From: Herbidospora solisilvae
GTDB taxonomy: Bacteria; Actinomycetota; Actinomycetes; Streptosporangiales; Streptosporangiaceae
Direction of reading: 5' to 3'
NCBI RefSeq assembly: GCF_009901565.1
Contig: NZ_WXEW01000002.1
Coordinates: 372,001 to 436,000, forward strand
DNA: 64,000 bases
Under the pieces are notes generated by a model. The model had not been told where the DNA came from and did not search any database. It saw only the letters and a program-made list of their open reading frames with translations. The position numbers and the translations under genes were made by a program. Below are positions 9,063 through 16,839 of this stretch, piece by piece (the first letter of the stretch is position 1; each line of letters begins with the position of its first letter).

Positions 9063-9878
9063 ATGAATGAGAATGGGCGTTGGATAGTTCTCGAAGGCGC
9101 GGTCAACGTCCGGGACCTGGGGGGCCTGCCGACCGTTGACGGCGGCGTCACCCGTTCCGGCCAGGTGCTGCGCGGCGACAACCTGCAGAGCCTCACCCCG
9201 GCCGACGTGAACCTGCTGGTGGCGGAGCTGAAGCTGCGCCACGTCATCGACCTGCGGTCGAACACCGAGGTCCGGCTGGAGGGCCCCGGCCCCCTCACCG
9301 GCGAAGCGGCCGTGGAGATCCACCACCACACGCTCTTCGCCGAGGGCGGCCTGTTCACCGACGCGGCCAGCGACGACCCCGACGAGGCCGAGATCGCGGA
9401 GCTCGACGAACGCGCCCTCCCCTGGGCCGACGCCGAGCGCCTCGACCCGGAACTGCGCGTCACCGGCCACTACTACGGCTACCTGCGCGACCGCCCCGAC
9501 TCCGTGGTGGCCGCGCTCCGCGTGATGGCCCACGGCGACGGCGCCGCGCTGGTCCACTGCGCAGCCGGCAAGGACCGCACCGGCGTGCTCTGCGCCCTGG
9601 CCGAAGAGGTCGCCGGCGTGACCCGCGAGGCCATCGTGGCCGACTACGTGGCGACCGGCGAGCGCATCGCGGCGATCCTGGAGCGGCTCCGCTCGAGCGA
9701 CACCTACCGCGTCGACCTCGACTCCAAGCCCGCAGACAGCCACGTCCCCCGCGCCGAGTACATCGAGCACTTCCTGGAGATCCTCGACACCCGCTACGGC
9801 GGCCCGATGGGCTGGCTCGCCGAACACGGCTGGACCGACGACGACACCGCCGCCCTCCGATCACGCCTGCGCGACTAA
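9063..9878 (+). CDS. Tyrosine-protein phosphatase (PtpB-like)
   Basis: A 271-residue cysteine phosphatase. The signature loop HCAAGKDRTG (Cys nucleophile, invariant Arg, Lys/Asp in the loop) is that of the actinobacterial PtpB/SiwA-like tyrosine phosphatases, which can also act on phosphoinositides. The N-terminal block VNVRDLGGLPT is likewise characteristic. A GTG lies directly before the ATG (9060), so the start is uncertain by one codon; no clear ribosome site precedes either, and a leaderless or weakly initiated message is possible. It follows the STAND gene on the same strand after 66 nt. No tyrosine kinase is nearby. Confidence 0.88.
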   Translation: MNENGRWIVLEGAVNVRDLGGLPTVDGGVTRSGQVLRGDNLQSLTPADVNLLVAELKLRHVIDLRSNTEVRLEGPGPLTGEAAVEIHHHTLFAEGGLFTDAASDDPDEAEIAELDERALPWADAERLDPELRVTGHYYGYLRDRPDSVVAALRVMAHGDGAALVHCAAGKDRTGVLCALAEEVAGVTREAIVADYVATGERIAAILERLRSSDTYRVDLDSKPADSHVPRAEYIEHFLEILDTRYGGPMGWLAEHGWTDDDTAALRSRLRD

Positions 9879-9926
9879 AAAGCTCCTCCTCCGTTACGGC
9901 TCCGCCTGGCCGGCCACCCGACCAGG

Positions 9927-10937
9927 TCAGGCGAGAGCGATCACTCTGCCCTCGTCGGCGGAGACCCGGGCGGCCCTGAGGACGGTCAGGGTCTCGGCCG
10001 CCGACTCCGGGGTCACGGGCGGCAGGGCCTCGCCCCACAGCGCCCGGACCACGCCCTCGTAGAAGGCGCGGTAGTTCCCCGGTTCAGTCGGCACCCGCTC
10101 GTCGCCCACGAAGCCGGGCTCGCCGTCGCCGAACCCCGGCTCGGCCGGGCTGCGGCCGGCCCTCAGGCGTTCCTCCTGCGGGTCCATGCCCCACTTGACG
10201 TACGCCGCCTCCGAGCCCAGCACGCGGAACCTGGGGCCCAGGTCGGCGGCGACCGCGCTCACCCACAGGTGGGATCGTGCGCCGTTGGCGTGGGTGAGGG
10301 CGATGAAGCTGTCGTCGTCGGCCCGCACGCCCTCGCGCCGGATGTCGGCCTCGGCGTAGACCGAGGTCACCGGGCCCAGCAGCTGAAGGGCCTGGTCGAC
10401 CAGGTGGCTGCCCAGGTCGTAGAGGAGACCGGCGAGGTCTTCCGGGCCGCCCTGCTCGCGCCAGCCGCCCTTCGGGACTGGACGCCAGCGTTCGAAGCGC
10501 GACTCGAAACGCCGGATGTCGCCCAGGCGGGGGCGGAGCCGCTCGATCGTCAGGAAATCACCGTCCCAGCGCCGGTTCTGGAAGACCGTCAGCAGCAGGC
10601 CCCGCTCGCGGGCCAGCGCGGCCAGCTCCAGCGCCTCCTCGGCGGTGGCGGCCAGCGGCTTGTCGACCACGACCGGCAGGCCGGCGCGCAGCGCCTCCCC
10701 GGCGATCGGCACGTGGGTGCGGTTGGGCGAGGCGACCACGACGAGGTCGACCAGGGGATGGAGGTCGGCGGCGTGCCGGACCACGGCCACGCCGGGGCCG
10801 ATGCGGGCCGCCTTCTCGGGGTCGCCCGTCACCACGGCGGCCAGCCGCAGGCCGGGGGTGGCGGCGATCAGGGGCGCGTGGAAGAACTCGCCGGCCGGGC
10901 CGTATCCGACCAGCCCGACCTTGATGTCGTCAGCCAT
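9927..10937 (-). CDS. Gfo/Idh/MocA-family oxidoreductase
   Basis: A 336-residue NAD(P)-dependent oxidoreductase. The N-terminal Rossmann fold has GLVGYGPAGEFFHAP, followed by the family block VVVDKPLAATAEEALEL containing the conserved Lys-Pro. The C-terminal alpha/beta domain has the helix YDLGSHLVDQALQLLG with the conserved Asp and His. Members oxidise or reduce sugars, inositols and related polyols; the exact substrate is not deducible. The ORF is open further upstream, but the ATG at 10937 overlaps the PAC2 gene's stop by 8 nt, which is the best operonic start. It is distinct from the second MocA-family gene at 26076. Confidence 0.88.
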   Translation of the reverse strand: MADDIKVGLVGYGPAGEFFHAPLIAATPGLRLAAVVTGDPEKAARIGPGVAVVRHAADLHPLVDLVVVASPNRTHVPIAGEALRAGLPVVVDKPLAATAEEALELAALARERGLLLTVFQNRRWDGDFLTIERLRPRLGDIRRFESRFERWRPVPKGGWREQGGPEDLAGLLYDLGSHLVDQALQLLGPVTSVYAEADIRREGVRADDDSFIALTHANGARSHLWVSAVAADLGPRFRVLGSEAAYVKWGMDPQEERLRAGRSPAEPGFGDGEPGFVGDERVPTEPGNYRAFYEGVVRALWGEALPPVTPESAAETLTVLRAARVSADEGRVIALA

Positions 10938-11829
10938 CCCGGTCGTCGCGCTCCGCGAGGAAGGCCTCGAACTGGGCGGCCAGTTCGTCGCCGGTCGGCA
11001 TGGGGGTCGACTCGGCCAGCAGGTTGTCCTTGCCGGCGGTGAAGGCGTCGTACTGCTGCTCCAGGCCCGCGATGGCGCCCGACAACTCGGCGCTGGCCTG
11101 GATCTGCTCCTCGATCTCGGCGGTGGTCTTGTCGGCGGCGTCGCGGAGGGCGTCCATCGGGAAGACCAGACCGGTGCCCCGCGTGATCGCCTCAAGGGCG
11201 GTCACGGCGGCCTGGGGATATTCCGCCTGGGCCAGGTAGTGGGGGACGTGGATCGAGTAGCCGAGGGCGTCGTGGCCCTTGGAGCCCAGGCGCAGTTCGA
11301 GCAGGGCCGCCACGCTGCCGGGGACCTGGACCTTGCCGAACGGGCTCACCTGGCCGTTGATCAGCTCGGGGCGGCTGCCGTGGGCGGTCAGGCCGATCGG
11401 GCGGGTGTGCGGGACGCCCATCGGGATGCCGTGGATCGTCACCATCTTGCTGATGTTCAGCCGGGTCGCCAGCATGCCGATGGCCTCGGTGAACAGCTCC
11501 CACTCGCGGTCGGGCTCGGGGCCGGTGAGCAGCAGGAACGGGGTGCCGGTCAGGTCGTGGGCCAGGTGGAGCGACAACTCCGGCATGTCGGCCTCGACCC
11601 AGCGGTCGGTGTCGAAGACCATGATCGGCCGCCGCGAGCGGTAGTCGATCAGGCGGTCGACGTCGAAGGTGGCCACGACCCGGTGGTCCAGCTCCGCCAT
11701 CAGGTGCCCCAGAGCCAGCCGTCCGGCCCCGCCCGCGTCGACGAAGCCTTCGAAGTGGTAGAGCATCACCGGATCGGTCAGCTCGGGGACGTCACCGTCG
11801 AGCCGGTAGAGATCCGTCGGGTCGTACAC
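10930..11829 (-). CDS. PAC2-family (proteasome assembly chaperone-like) protein
   Basis: A 299-residue PAC2-family protein (ATP-grasp/PAC2, formerly DUF75). Recognisable blocks are MLYHFEGFVDAGGAG at the N terminus, the central LTGPEPDREW and TIHGIPMGVPHTRP, and VPHYLAQAEYPQAA. A helical C-terminal tail of about 70 residues (GAIAGLEQQYDAF...) is typical of the actinobacterial version. Relatives include eukaryotic and archaeal proteasome assembly chaperones; the actinobacterial proteins are widely conserved but not functionally settled. No proteasome gene occurs in this window. GTG start at 11829; the MocA gene downstream overlaps it by 8 nt, suggesting co-transcription. Confidence 0.85.
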   Translation of the reverse strand: MYDPTDLYRLDGDVPELTDPVMLYHFEGFVDAGGAGRLALGHLMAELDHRVVATFDVDRLIDYRSRRPIMVFDTDRWVEADMPELSLHLAHDLTGTPFLLLTGPEPDREWELFTEAIGMLATRLNISKMVTIHGIPMGVPHTRPIGLTAHGSRPELINGQVSPFGKVQVPGSVAALLELRLGSKGHDALGYSIHVPHYLAQAEYPQAAVTALEAITRGTGLVFPMDALRDAADKTTAEIEEQIQASAELSGAIAGLEQQYDAFTAGKDNLLAESTPMPTGDELAAQFEAFLAERDDRDG

Positions 11830-11931
11830 GACTGGCAGCCTTTCTCACGGTCTGTCTCATCTACAGAACCTACGGCGAGGTGAATCGATTCCACGCCGTT
11901 TCGGGGACCCTACCGTTGGACAATAGGGCGC

Positions 11932-12318
11932 ATGGAGCCGGATCAGGAACTCGTCGACTTCGCCACCCGGCTGTTCGGCTACGCCCGCGCCGGGCAGACC
12001 GCCGAACTGGTCGCCTACGTCGACGCCGGGGTGCCGGCCGACCTGCACAACGAGAACGGCGACACCCTGCTCATGCTGGCCGCCTACCACGGCCACGCCG
12101 ACACGGTGCAGGCCCTGCTCGACCGCGGCGCCGACCCCGGCAGGCCCAACGACAAGGGCCAGTCGCCCATGGCCGGGGCCGTGTTCAAGAAGAACCACGA
12201 CGTGGTCAGGGCCCTGTTCGAGGCGGGCGCCGACCCCCACGCGGGCCGGCCGTCGGCCGCCGACACCGCGCGGATGTTCGGCGACACGACCGCTCTGGAG
12301 ATCTTCGGAGAGGCTTAG
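11932..12318 (+). CDS. Small ankyrin-repeat protein
   Basis: A 128-residue protein with about three ankyrin repeats: AGQTAELVAYVDAGVPADL, NGDTLLMLAAYHGHADTVQ and KGQSPMAGAVFKKNHDVV, each followed by a loop of the GADP type. Small cytosolic ankyrin proteins of this size are common in actinomycetes and presumably mediate protein-protein contacts. There is no signal peptide or enzyme domain. It is divergent from the PAC2 gene (102 nt apart). Its stop at 12316-12318 overlaps by 4 nt the stop of the convergent STAND gene. Confidence 0.85.
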   Translation: MEPDQELVDFATRLFGYARAGQTAELVAYVDAGVPADLHNENGDTLLMLAAYHGHADTVQALLDRGADPGRPNDKGQSPMAGAVFKKNHDVVRALFEAGADPHAGRPSAADTARMFGDTTALEIFGEA

Positions 12319-14414
12319 AGCGACTCGAGCTCGCCGAGGGCCACCGCGATGGTGTCCTCCAGCGACAGGGCCTGCCCGGCGGTGAACAGGCGGTCGAACT
12401 CCTCGACGCCCAGGGTCTCGCGGCACTCCTTGATGGTGCGCTTGAAGTCGTCGCTCAGGAAGGGCGAGCCGAGCTGGGCCAGCCCCGAGGCCCGCCAGTT
12501 GTGCTCCGAGGCGCCCAGCAGGTAGGCGGCGTGGGCGACCTCGCCCGACGAGGCGGCGTGGCGGGCCATCGTCTCCAGGCACAGCAGCACGCCGGGCACG
12601 TCGTGGAAGTGCCGCTTGATCCGCAGCGCCTCGCGGGCGCTGGTCTTGACCTGCTCGGGGCGGCCGGTCTCGATCTCGATCAGGGCCTGGATCCAGACCG
12701 CGTAGGAGCGGATCCACAACTCGCCCCGCTCGTTGCAGATCTTCAGGCAGTCTTGGACGAGGGTCTCGGCCTCCATGTAGTCGCCCTGGTAGGTGAGCAC
12801 CAGCGCGAGCTCCGCCACCGCCGGGAGCAGGCCCGGGTTGAGCTCCCGGCCGCTCTTGTGGAACTCGATCGCCACGCCGAGCAGCGCGGTGGCCCGCTTG
12901 AAGTCGCCCTTCAGCATGGCGCTGGTGCCGAGCATCTTGGTCGCGAAGATCACCGCGCCCGAGTCGCCGACCTCCAGGGCCTCCGAGGAGCACTTCTCGG
13001 CCGCCTCGGTCGCGCCGTCGTGGTCGCCCTGCATGTTGCAGACGTACGCGAGCGTCCACAACGCCCGGCAGCGCTCCTTGCTGGCCTGCCGCGACATGCC
13101 CAGGGCACGTTCGAGGTAGTGGCGGCCCTCGCGCATGAAGCCGCAGGCCACCCACATGAACCAGAGCGACGACAGCAGTTCGAGGCCGATGCGGTGCTCG
13201 CCCGGCGCCGACAGGCAGAAGTCGACCGCCGTGCGGACGTTGTCGTGCTCCTGCCGCATGCGGACGAACCAGTGCACCTGGCGTGGGCCCGACCAGGCGT
13301 GCTCGCCGCGTTCGGCGAGCTGGAGGTAGTAGTCGCGGTGGCGGCGGCGCAGGTTGTCGGTCTCGCCGAGCTTGTCGAGCCACTCCTCGCCGTACTGGCG
13401 CAGGGTGTCGATCAGGCGGTAGCGCTGGCCCGACACGGTGTTGTAGCTGAGCAGCACCGACTTGTCGACCAGGCCGGTGATGACGTCCATGATGCGGTCG
13501 GGCGGCAGGGTGTCGCCGGCGCAGACGTAGCGCGCGGCGTCGAGCTCGAAGTCGCCCGCGAAGACCGACAACCGCGCCCACAGCAGGCGCTCGGCCGGTT
13601 CGCACAACTCGTGGCTCCAGCCGATCGCGGCCCGGAGCGTCTGGTGGCGCGGTAACGCGGTGCGGGAGGCGCCCGCCAGCAGCGAGAACCGGTCGGTCAG
13701 CAGCCCGAGGATCTGGTCGACCGACAGGGCCCGCAGCCGGACCGCCGCCAGCTCGATCGCCAGCGGGATGCCGTCGAGCCGCACGCACAACTCGGCGACC
13801 GACGTGACGTTGTTCTCCTCGACGGTGAAGTCGGGCACCACGGCGGTGGCGCGCTGCCGGAACAGCTCTACGGCGTCGTTGTTGTAGGGCGATTCGGCGG
13901 GGTCGTCACCGGGCACCGGCAGCGGCGGGATCGGGATGACCGACTCGCCGGCCGCGTTCAGCGACCGGCGGCTGGTGGCCAGCACCTTGAGGTTGGGGTT
14001 GCGGCTCTGCAGGTCTTCGATCAGCTCGGCGCACGCCTCGACCATGTGCTCGCACGTGTCGAGGATGAGCAGCACGGTCCGGTCGCCCAGCCAGTCGGCC
14101 AGGGAGTCGCCGCTGGTGCGGCTCGACTGGTCGGCCAGACCCAGTGCGGTGCGGACCGTGTGGTGGAGCATCGACGGGTCCTGGAGGCGGGCCAGGTCGA
14201 CGTACCAGATGCCGTCGTCGAACTGCGGGCGCAGCTGATGGGCGACGCGCAGGGCGGTGCGGGTCTTCCCGACGCCGCCGATCCCGGTCACCGTGACCAG
14301 GCGCGACTGCTGGATGCGCTGTCTGATCTGGGTCAGTAGCCGCGACCGCCCGACGAAGCTGGTGAGCTCCGCGGGGAGATTGCCGTCTCTTCGCCAACCT
14401 GCTGGGGTCGCCAT
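12315..14414 (-). CDS. STAND ATPase of LuxR/AfsR type lacking the HTH domain
   Basis: A 699-residue protein with N-terminal NPAELTSFVGR-like entry block, P-loop TGIGGVGKT (about 43-51), Walker B LLILDTCEH, sensor LATSRR and the GIPLAIELAA motif, followed by a winged-helix region and about 300 residues of TPR-type helices. It ends at SLEDTIAVALGELESL. In the LARFG/LuxR relatives I remember, a similar phrase precedes a LuxR helix-turn-helix, but here the stop follows at once. So the DNA-binding output is absent and it may act as a partner protein. Its start has GAGG 6 nt upstream. It converges with the ankyrin gene with a 4 nt overlap. Confidence 0.85.
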   Translation of the reverse strand: MATPAGWRRDGNLPAELTSFVGRSRLLTQIRQRIQQSRLVTVTGIGGVGKTRTALRVAHQLRPQFDDGIWYVDLARLQDPSMLHHTVRTALGLADQSSRTSGDSLADWLGDRTVLLILDTCEHMVEACAELIEDLQSRNPNLKVLATSRRSLNAAGESVIPIPPLPVPGDDPAESPYNNDAVELFRQRATAVVPDFTVEENNVTSVAELCVRLDGIPLAIELAAVRLRALSVDQILGLLTDRFSLLAGASRTALPRHQTLRAAIGWSHELCEPAERLLWARLSVFAGDFELDAARYVCAGDTLPPDRIMDVITGLVDKSVLLSYNTVSGQRYRLIDTLRQYGEEWLDKLGETDNLRRRHRDYYLQLAERGEHAWSGPRQVHWFVRMRQEHDNVRTAVDFCLSAPGEHRIGLELLSSLWFMWVACGFMREGRHYLERALGMSRQASKERCRALWTLAYVCNMQGDHDGATEAAEKCSSEALEVGDSGAVIFATKMLGTSAMLKGDFKRATALLGVAIEFHKSGRELNPGLLPAVAELALVLTYQGDYMEAETLVQDCLKICNERGELWIRSYAVWIQALIEIETGRPEQVKTSAREALRIKRHFHDVPGVLLCLETMARHAASSGEVAHAAYLLGASEHNWRASGLAQLGSPFLSDDFKRTIKECRETLGVEEFDRLFTAGQALSLEDTIAVALGELESL

Positions 14415-14542
14415 GCCGCCTCACGGGGGTGTCGCGTTCCGGCTTGCACCTGCTCCGGCATCGTACCTTTAGTAGCTTTTGGCCGTGGGGAGCGTGGTGG
14501 AGATACCTCATCCGGCTCCCGCCCTTCGCTAGGCTGGGAGCC

Positions 14543-14707
14543 ATGTCTGAGCCGCAGCCCGATGAACTGCGCCCGGTCGACCTGTCCGACGACGGCCTGC
14601 CGGTGCTCCCCGACCAGACCATCGACGACACCGATCACGGATGGGGCGAGTGGCGGGAGTCCGACGACGACGCCCGTCTCCTCGAGGACCGTCCGCCCCA
14701 CTGGTGA
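14543..14707 (+). CDS. Small acidic conserved hypothetical protein
   Basis: A 54-residue, strongly acidic polypeptide (MSEPQPDELRPVDLSDDGLP...; ends RPPHW). It is rich in Asp and Glu with several Trp, has no membrane segment and no known domain. I recall similar short proteins in related actinomycetes, which supports it being real, but no function is known. The ATG at 14543 is preferred over an in-frame upstream start near 14429 because the acidic conserved part begins there. It is divergent from the STAND gene (128 nt) and its stop abuts the terpene synthase stop exactly. Confidence 0.6.
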   Translation: MSEPQPDELRPVDLSDDGLPVLPDQTIDDTDHGWGEWRESDDDARLLEDRPPHW

Positions 14708-15811
14708 TCACGCAAGCTGGTCCCACCACCACGTTATGGCGGGCAGCGGCAGCGGGTCGAGGCGGTCGTCGCTGGCCCGCTCCTTCCACGTACCCGGCAT
14801 CGTGACGGGGTCGGCCGCGGCCGAGTCGGTCGGATTGCGCGGGTCCAGGTAGCGGCCGGTGCTCATCGCCCAGGCCAGATAGCCCCTGATCCACTCGCCC
14901 AGGCCGTAGACGTAACGGTCCAGTTCGGGTGAGGCGCCGGCGCGCACCTCGTCGCCGACCTTCAGGAACAGGGTCATCACCCGGTCGCGCATGCGCACCG
15001 CCTCGGCCGAGGCCTGCTCGACCGACAGGCCGCCCGAGGTCAGCACGCTGACCAGGTTCTGGATCTGCGGATAGCCGTAACGGTGCTGCCGGTACGACTC
15101 CTTGTTGAACGAGATCAGGTCGTTGTCCCACGCGATGATCGCGTTGGCCATCTCGGTGAGCGCCCGCACCCTCGCGTCGGCCATGTCGTCAGCGCTGACC
15201 TCGTAGCCGGCGCTGATGTCCACGAACATCACGCTGGCCCCGCACGCGCTGGCGTTGAGCCACATGGTCACGTAGTCGTCGACGGGCGGGATCCGCCCCT
15301 CCAGCCGGTTGGCCGTCTCCCAGATCAGCCCGAAGAGGTACTTGCGCTGCTCCTCGACCCAGCGGGCGAGCTGGACCGGGGTGGCGGTCTGCTCCATCCG
15401 TAAGCGGATGTCCCGCAGGCCCTCGGCCCACGGGTCGTCGGTGAGGATGCGCGCGGTGGGCGCCTCGACGATGCGGGTGAGTTTGCTGACGAACTGCACG
15501 AAGGCGTCGAGCGACATCTCATGGACACGTTCGTCGCAGTACATGTCGTCGAAGGTGAACAACCAGAAGACGTAGTCGGCCGCGAGGCGCAGCCCTTCTC
15601 CGCGTCCGTGCGGGAGCGCCAGCGCGGCGCAGTGCCCGATGCGCTGGGCGGCGAGGTACTGCCGTTGTTCGGGGGAGCGGAAGAGGCCGAAGTCGTCCAT
15701 CCATTTCACCGTGGCACGGTCCACATCGTCGGCCTCGGGGGAGATGGCGTACGGGAAGGGACAGTAGAAGGAGGGGACATCCAACCGGGGCGACGAAACG
15801 ACACTGGTCAC
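14708..15811 (-). CDS. Class I terpene synthase (terpene cyclase)
   Basis: A 367-residue bacterial class I terpene cyclase. The first Mg-binding motif is DDMYCDE (88-94) and the NSE triad is NDLISFNKE (230-238); an RY pair occurs near the C terminus (GRY). Length and spacing are normal, so it should ionise a prenyl diphosphate and cyclise it. There is no adjacent methyltransferase, prenyl diphosphate synthase or P450, so it is not an obvious 2-methylisoborneol locus and is too short for the two-domain geosmin synthase. Substrate size (C10, C15 or C20) cannot be read off. GTG start at 15811 is supported by GGAAGGA 8 nt upstream. AT-rich tandem palindromes lie about 110 nt upstream. Confidence 0.88.
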   Translation of the reverse strand: MTSVVSSPRLDVPSFYCPFPYAISPEADDVDRATVKWMDDFGLFRSPEQRQYLAAQRIGHCAALALPHGRGEGLRLAADYVFWLFTFDDMYCDERVHEMSLDAFVQFVSKLTRIVEAPTARILTDDPWAEGLRDIRLRMEQTATPVQLARWVEEQRKYLFGLIWETANRLEGRIPPVDDYVTMWLNASACGASVMFVDISAGYEVSADDMADARVRALTEMANAIIAWDNDLISFNKESYRQHRYGYPQIQNLVSVLTSGGLSVEQASAEAVRMRDRVMTLFLKVGDEVRAGASPELDRYVYGLGEWIRGYLAWAMSTGRYLDPRNPTDSAAADPVTMPGTWKERASDDRLDPLPLPAITWWWDQLA

Positions 15812-15920
15812 GAGCAGGTCCTTCCGATTCGTCTGGCCGGGCGCGACAAAAGTGAACCGGCGATGGCACGGTCCCGGGGGCGCAGGAATTTTCGGCCCGG
15901 TGAGTTGTGTGGGCGTGATT

Positions 15921-15958
15921 GCGCTTAATTAAAGCGTCAGAGCTTAATTGAGCTTTTT
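15921..15958 (-). promoter_or_regulatory. Tandem AT-rich palindromes upstream of the terpene synthase
   Basis: Two near-identical inverted repeats lie side by side: CGCTT-AATTA-AAGCG (15922-15936) and AGCT-TAATTG-AGCT (15941-15954), sharing the core GCTTAATT and offset by about 19 nt. In such GC-rich DNA this AT-rich, dyad-symmetric pair stands out. The position, between the terpene synthase and the ABC permease end, suggests a regulator-binding site and/or the promoter of the terpene synthase; a T-run (15955-15959) could alternatively make the second repeat a weak terminator on the + strand. Function is inferred. Confidence 0.45.
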
Positions 15959-15996
15959 GTCCCATCGATTCCTACACGAATTCGGAGGCCTGTCAA

Positions 15997-16839
15997 TCAG
16001 GAAACGACGTCCTTACGACGGAACCGGCGGAACGCGAAAGCCAGCAGCACGGCCGCGTACGTGACCGCGATCGCGGTGCCCTTGATCATTCCGCTGTAGT
16101 CGGGGACCGGGGCGAGGGCGTCGAGCCAGGCGGTGTTCCAGAAGGTCGGCAGGAATTCGCGCAGGCCACCGAGGGCCTCCACCGCCTGCAGGATGGTGCT
16201 GACGATCACCAGGCCGACCGCGCCGCCGACCGCCCCCAGCGGCGAGTCGGTGCTCACCGACAGCAGGAACGCCAGCGATGCGACGACCAGGTTGGTGACC
16301 ATGGCGTACAGGATGACGATTCCGAATTTGGGCAGCACGTCCAGGGCCGCGATGACCTCGCCGGTGCCGGGCACCCGCACGTCGTTCCAGCCGAACGCCA
16401 GCGTGCCCGCCAGCACCGCCATCACCGGCACGACCGTGACGGCGGCGGCCGAGTAGGTCAGCGCGACGATCAGCTTCTGGCGCAGCAGGCGGTCGCGGGG
16501 GATCGGCGCGGCCAGCAGGTAGCGCAGCGACGACCAGTTGGCCTCGCTGGCCACGGTGTCGCCGCAGAACAGCGCCACCGCGACCATCAGCAGGAAGCTC
16601 GCCGAGACCGACAGGGCGAACGCGGCGAAGTTGAGGCCGCCCTCCATGGCCAGGTCGGAGATCCGCAGGCCGTTGCCGTTCCGGTTGTTGTTCGGGCCGA
16701 ACTGGAAGGCGACCACCAGGATCCACGGCAGCGCCGCGAGCAGCCCGAACATGACCATCGTGCGGCGTCGGCGGAACTGGCGGACGAACTCGACCCGCAG
16801 CGGGAGGGTGCGCCCGGGCGCGTAGCCGGTCGCGGTCAT
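15997..16839 (-). CDS. ABC transporter permease (ABC-2 type)
   Basis: A 280-residue integral membrane protein with about six hydrophobic helices, starting with the basic MTATGYAPGRTLPLRVEFVR and a first helix at about 30-46. A large external loop with NNNRNGNG follows, then helices in ASFLLMVAVALFCGD, SAAAVTVVPVMAVLAG, FGIVILYAMVTNLVVASLAF and GAVGGAVGLVIVSTIL. GDTVASEANWSSLRYLLAAPIPR resembles the cytoplasmic coupling loop of ABC-2 exporters. Its ATG overlaps the stop of the upstream hydrolase/ATPase fusion by 4 nt, so the two are surely subunits of one exporter. Substrate unknown. Confidence 0.87.
   Translation of the reverse strand: MTATGYAPGRTLPLRVEFVRQFRRRRTMVMFGLLAALPWILVVAFQFGPNNNRNGNGLRISDLAMEGGLNFAAFALSVSASFLLMVAVALFCGDTVASEANWSSLRYLLAAPIPRDRLLRQKLIVALTYSAAAVTVVPVMAVLAGTLAFGWNDVRVPGTGEVIAALDVLPKFGIVILYAMVTNLVVASLAFLLSVSTDSPLGAVGGAVGLVIVSTILQAVEALGGLREFLPTFWNTAWLDALAPVPDYSGMIKGTAIAVTYAAVLLAFAFRRFRRKDVVS

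Noticed and set aside
14708-15811. Assignment of the terpene cyclase to 2-methylisoborneol or geosmin synthesis
   Set aside because: There is no adjacent methyltransferase and the protein has one domain of 367 residues, so neither pathway is supported by sequence.
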